Source of the DNA: Vicinamibacterales bacterium
Lineage (GTDB): Bacteria; Acidobacteriota; Vicinamibacteria; Vicinamibacterales; UBA2999
Assembly: GCA_041394705.1 (NCBI GenBank)
Contig: JAWKHS010000007.1
Coordinates: forward strand, 248,001-312,000
Length of the DNA stretch: 64,000 nucleotides
Reading direction: 5' to 3'
The notes beneath the pieces are model-generated. The model ran no database searches. It was given only the letters and a program-made list of their open reading frames with translations, and was not told the origin of the DNA. The position numbers and the translations under genes are program-made. Of the stretch, positions 61,283-64,000 are shown piece by piece; within the stretch, counting starts at the first letter, position 1; every line of letters starts with the position of its first letter.

Positions 61283-61864
61283 TCACCGCCCCTGGGCGTT
61301 CGGGCCCGAGCCCGGCCGCCGGCGGCGCGTGTAGATCAGGTCATAGTTCACGCTCCACGTGCCGTCGGCGTTGAGCGTCTCCGAGAACTGCCGCACCGTG
61401 TCCGGCCCCAGCGGCTCGAACGAGAGCCGGACGGTCCGCCGCCCCTGCACGCGCATCGCCGGGCCGAGCGGCACCTCGCCGAGATAGACCATGCGGCCGT
61501 CCCGCAGCCCGCCGCGATAGAAGTGCAGCCCGCCGGTGTTGCTGACCCAGATCTGGTGCCACTCCGTGGTGACCCGGTCGTAGATGTTGAAGCTCTGGCC
61601 GGTGCCGCCATGCCGGTCGTCCCAGGTCTCGAGGATGACGCAGCCCCCCTGCGTCTTCGTCACGACGTTGAGGGCCGGCTCCCGCGGCGGGGTCGGGCTC
61701 GTGGGCGGCGGCGTGGTCTTGGGGTTGGGCACGACGTCCCATTCACCGACCCAGAAATCGAACTGCCGGTACTCGGGTCCGGAGCAATCGAATCCGGCCG
61801 GGGGCACGGACGGCGAGGCCGGCAACTGGAGCGTGGCGGTCAAGGCGAGGGCGATCAGGACCAT
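61283..61864 (-). CDS. Secreted DUF1579-like protein
   Basis: 193 residues from ATG 61864. Short signal peptide (MVLIALALTATLQLPAS), then RQFDFWVGEWDVVPNP, GGCVILETW and GQSFNIYDRVTTEWHQIWVS, the beta-barrel pattern of DUF1579 and related proteins common in Acidobacteria. No catalytic residues are known. Convergent with the LOG gene. Confidence 0.72.
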   Translation of the reverse strand: MVLIALALTATLQLPASPSVPPAGFDCSGPEYRQFDFWVGEWDVVPNPKTTPPPTSPTPPREPALNVVTKTQGGCVILETWDDRHGGTGQSFNIYDRVTTEWHQIWVSNTGGLHFYRGGLRDGRMVYLGEVPLGPAMRVQGRRTVRLSFEPLGPDTVRQFSETLNADGTWSVNYDLIYTRRRRPGSGPNAQGR

Positions 61865-61922
61865 GCGCCGATCGCACCACCGCCCGGAGGAAGGGGTTAG
61901 CAGATTCCTGCGGCCGTCCCCT

Positions 61923-63296
61923 TCAGGGCCGCTCGACCAGGGCGAGGCCCGTCCGCAGTTCGATCGTGAAGCGCCCTCGGCCGGACGGCGCCAGGCGGAT
62001 GTCGGGCGTCTTCTGTTCCAGGCGACGGCGCAGCAGGAGCAGCCGCGTCTCGAGGTTGTCCTTGTACTCCGGCAGCTGCAGCGACTTGTCGAGACGCAGC
62101 TCGCGGTTGGTGAACTCCGTCCGGCCCTCGCTCTGGTGCGTGCGCAGCACCTTCCACAGCACCTTGGCCGGGAGTCCGCGGATCAGGTACTCGCCGTCCA
62201 CGAGCACGCACTCGTCGGTCCGGTAGTAGGCGATCTCACGCGTGCTCTTCGGCGGCGCGGCGGGGGCCGTCGGCGCGGGAGGCGCCGGCGCCCGGGTCTC
62301 GACCGCGTGCTCCCCCGCTTCGCGCAGGACGGCGTTCTGGATGGCGATGGCCAGGTACGAGCCCAGGAGCTCGATGGTGGTCTTGTCGTCTTCGTGGAAG
62401 CGGTACGGCGTCTCGCTCTCGATGCAGAGCACGCCGACGAGTTCCCCGCGGACGATGAGGGGCACGCCCAGCTGGCTCTCCGGGTCGGCAAGGCCGGGCA
62501 GGGCGATCCGCCGATCGGGCGGGCACCAGCCCTGCTCCTCCGCGCGGAACTTCGCCGCGTACGCGTACAGCATGCCGCGCATCAGGCCCGCAATCCGGAT
62601 CGGCTTCATGGCCTCGGCCACGAGGCCGGCGATGCCCTCGCCGAAGCGCGCTTCCGCGCCGGCGCCGTTCTCCGGATAGCCCCGGGTCGCGATGGTCACG
62701 AGCATGCCCGGCCGTTCGCCGGGCAGCAGGATCATCGAGTGGCTGAACCCGAAGATCTGATCGAGGCCCTCCAGGATGGCGTCGAGCAGCGGCTCGAGCC
62801 CGTCGGCGGCATTGATGCGCAGCGACAGGTCCTGCAGCGCGCGCATCGTGAAGACCGCGTCGGGCGTCCGGCGCGCCACGAGCGACGGCTGGCCGGGCTG
62901 CTCCGGCACCTTCCGGACGGCGAGCACTTCGTAGACGTCGGCCGCGAGGAGCTTGAAGACGCCCGTCATCCCGCAGTAGCGGGCGATGGCCTCGATGCGG
63001 AGCGCCATGCGCTCGAAGAGCGGTCCCGACGTCTCCGAGTACGCGAAGCGGAGCCGCAGCTCCCAGCCCTGCTGCGTGTCGGGATCGACGACGCGGACGA
63101 GGGCGTTCGGGTTCTCGGCGACGTTCTTCCGGCTCTTGTTGAAGAACTGGAACGAGAGCGCGACGTGCGTCGGGTCCACGTAGTCCACGTGGCTCAGGTA
63201 CGCCGAGTTGGGCGTGCCGTCGGCCGCGCACGTGTAGAGCGTGGCCGGAATCAGCCCCTGGAAGCACGACGTGAGCGTCTCGAGTCCCAGGCTCAC
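61923..63296 (-). CDS. Pyridoxamine-oxidase-like, GAF and winged-helix fusion protein
   Basis: 457 residues from GTG 63296, coupled by GTGA to the gene before it. Residues 1-160 are a flavin-reductase/PNPOx-like split barrel (LTSCFQGLIPATLYTC, LSHVDYVDPTHVALSFQFF). A GAF domain follows (about 185-345; LQDLSLRINAADGLEPLLDAI, LGVPLIVRGELVGVLCIES). The last ~100 residues look like a winged-helix DNA-binding domain (TEFTNRELRLDKSLQLPEYKD, LLLRRRLEQKTPDIRL). It may sense a flavin-bound or redox ligand and control transcription. An unusual fusion. Confidence 0.75.
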   Translation of the reverse strand: MSLGLETLTSCFQGLIPATLYTCAADGTPNSAYLSHVDYVDPTHVALSFQFFNKSRKNVAENPNALVRVVDPDTQQGWELRLRFAYSETSGPLFERMALRIEAIARYCGMTGVFKLLAADVYEVLAVRKVPEQPGQPSLVARRTPDAVFTMRALQDLSLRINAADGLEPLLDAILEGLDQIFGFSHSMILLPGERPGMLVTIATRGYPENGAGAEARFGEGIAGLVAEAMKPIRIAGLMRGMLYAYAAKFRAEEQGWCPPDRRIALPGLADPESQLGVPLIVRGELVGVLCIESETPYRFHEDDKTTIELLGSYLAIAIQNAVLREAGEHAVETRAPAPPAPTAPAAPPKSTREIAYYRTDECVLVDGEYLIRGLPAKVLWKVLRTHQSEGRTEFTNRELRLDKSLQLPEYKDNLETRLLLLRRRLEQKTPDIRLAPSGRGRFTIELRTGLALVERP

Positions 63297-63751
63297 GCCA
63301 GCGCCTTTCCGGCGTCGGGCCCGGGGGTCTGCGAGTACAGCGCCGTGACGCGCAGCCGGATCGCCACGCAGGGCCAGATCACCCACGCGCGGTCGGACTC
63401 GCCCGGCGTGCCGATGATCTCGAGCTGGCGCATGAAGCCCGCCCACTGGGCGCGGACGGCCGGCTGCTCGTCGTCGGTCGCCTCGCGGGCGGAGACGAAC
63501 ACGCCCTTCACCTGGCAGGCGCGATCGTCTTCGGGACGGGCGAACACGAGCGCGGCCTGCCCGTTGGCGGCCAGGTCGCGAAGCACCAGGTCGGCGCCCA
63601 CCGTCGGCACGTAGACCACCACGTGGGTGCCGTCGGGCTCGACGAGCGCGGCGGGCGCATAGGCGGCGTTCGGCTCGAGACGCTCGTTCCGCGTCCCGAT
63701 GTTGATGGCGATGCCCTGCTGGAGGAAGGTGGCGAGCGCCTCGTCGATCAT
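63293..63751 (-). CDS. Pyridoxamine 5'-phosphate oxidase-family protein
   Basis: 152 residues from ATG 63751. Split-barrel FMN-binding pattern: ALATFLQQGIAINIGTRNERL, HVVVYVPTVGADLVLRDLAAN, QAALVFARPEDDRACQVKGVFV. Genuine PdxH is longer and has other residues, so a flavin-dependent reductase of unknown substrate is more likely. First gene of a coupled pair; its N-terminal homologue is fused in the second. Confidence 0.8.
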   Translation of the reverse strand: MIDEALATFLQQGIAINIGTRNERLEPNAAYAPAALVEPDGTHVVVYVPTVGADLVLRDLAANGQAALVFARPEDDRACQVKGVFVSAREATDDEQPAVRAQWAGFMRQLEIIGTPGESDRAWVIWPCVAIRLRVTALYSQTPGPDAGKALA

Positions 63752-63773
63752 CGGGAAGGCGCAGTATAGCCGC

Positions 63774-63790
63774 TTAAGGAGTTCTTAAGG
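63774..63790. promoter_or_regulatory. Candidate OmpR-type regulator site, 11-bp direct repeat
   Basis: TTAAGG at 63774-63779 and again at 63785-63790, one helical turn apart, 22 bp upstream of the oxidase-like gene and 109 bp upstream of the next gene. Same motif and spacing as at 57910-57937. Confidence 0.5.
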
Positions 63791-63898
63791 TGCTGGTAGG
63801 CATCGATAGGATTCTGGTAGCGAAGCCTTAGCGTCCGGCGGGCGAACCCAGCGGCGATCCTTCCGTCCCATCACACGAACGTGAAGGAGGACACACCG

Positions 63899-64000
63899 AT
63901 GACCGCCAAGAACGCCGCTTCCGCCCTCATCGCCCTCGCGGGCCTCTCCCTGACCACGCTGGTCGTCACCGCCAGCGCTCCCGCCCAGCGGCCGGCCGCG
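63899..64000 (+). CDS. Start of a secreted protein, cut by the right edge
   Basis: ATG 63899 with GAAGGAGG upstream. Only 34 residues are visible, all signal peptide: MTAKNAASALIALAGLSLTT...APAQ. Function cannot be told. The TTAAGG pair upstream suggests control by the kinase/regulator system at 58-60.6 kb, whose usual targets include small periplasmic proteins. Confidence 0.75.
   Translation, partial: MTAKNAASALIALAGLSLTTLVVTASAPAQRPAA

Noticed and set aside
1..64000. tRNA, rRNA and riboswitches
   Set aside because: No cloverleaf, rRNA core or known riboswitch core was recognised by eye; a covariance-model scan would be needed to exclude small RNAs.

Overview
The window looks like a high-GC (about 70%) chromosome segment of an Acidobacteriota bacterium, probably of the Vicinamibacteria type. 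This is inferred from gene content: a MacB/FtsX 'ADOP' permease, carboxypeptidase-regulatory-domain surface proteins with a matching TonB-dependent receptor, an ECF sigma factor paired with a TPR-tailed Ser/Thr kinase, DUF1579- and DUF4159-like proteins, and secreted FN3 proteins. No rRNA, tRNA, CRISPR array or integrase gene was recognised. Adjacent genes often overlap by 4 bp (ATGA/GTGA), so many are probably translationally coupled.

Left part (1-23.8 kb): a TamB-like protein cut by the left edge; a peroxiredoxin-like selenoprotein with an in-frame TGA at 1848-1850; a tail-fibre/S74 chaperone protein behind an ECF sigma/kinase pair; a large FN3 protein; a type IIA topoisomerase A subunit directly behind a VapBC toxin-antitoxin pair; a YbaK-type prolyl-tRNA deacylase divergent from an esterase; an FAD-linked (D-lactate dehydrogenase-type) oxidase divergent from a DUF4159 protein; a secreted FN3 lipoprotein; a DUF2461 protein; and a Phd/PIN toxin-antitoxin pair.

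Middle (23.8-39.3 kb): two divergent groups probably serve catabolism of an amino compound: GcvT-like protein, carbon-nitrogen hydrolase (frameshifted) and APC permease on the minus strand, and two PYROXD2-like FAD oxidoreductases on the plus strand. Two carboxypeptidase-regulatory-domain proteins surround the ADOP permease. A GNAT acetyltransferase follows, then a D-threonine aldolase/D-serine dehydratase-like PLP enzyme and a lone BMC-H microcompartment shell gene.

Two segments look transferred: their GC is lower and they have sharp boundaries. Segment 1 (39397-43790) is bracketed by two inverted copies of a 214-bp hairpin element. It carries a PD-(D/E)XK nuclease gene, a well-formed integron attC site, a TIR-membrane protein gene, an attC-like remnant and a BrnT toxin-antitoxin pair, so it resembles an integron cassette array of defence genes without an integrase. 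Segment 2 (47394-52384) is bracketed by a 43-bp direct repeat that duplicates the 5' end of thiO; it carries a secreted lipase-like hydrolase coupled to a dockerin/cadherin-like/FN3 protein. Between them lies a minus-strand operon: thiO, pterin dehydratase, a MerR regulator and a multi-span membrane protein.

Right part (52.4-64 kb): a heptosyltransferase-like gene is immediately followed by a gene for a lipoprotein whose mature part is about 70% serine, a candidate dedicated O-glycosylation pair. Then come a TonB-dependent receptor and a secreted LolA-like protein, divergent from a histidine kinase/OmpR-type regulator pair. TTAAG motifs at 11-bp periodicity upstream of the kinase and again at 63.77 kb are candidate sites for that regulator. 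A LOG-family enzyme, a DUF1579-like protein, a two-gene pyridoxamine-oxidase-like/GAF unit and the start of a secreted protein complete the window.
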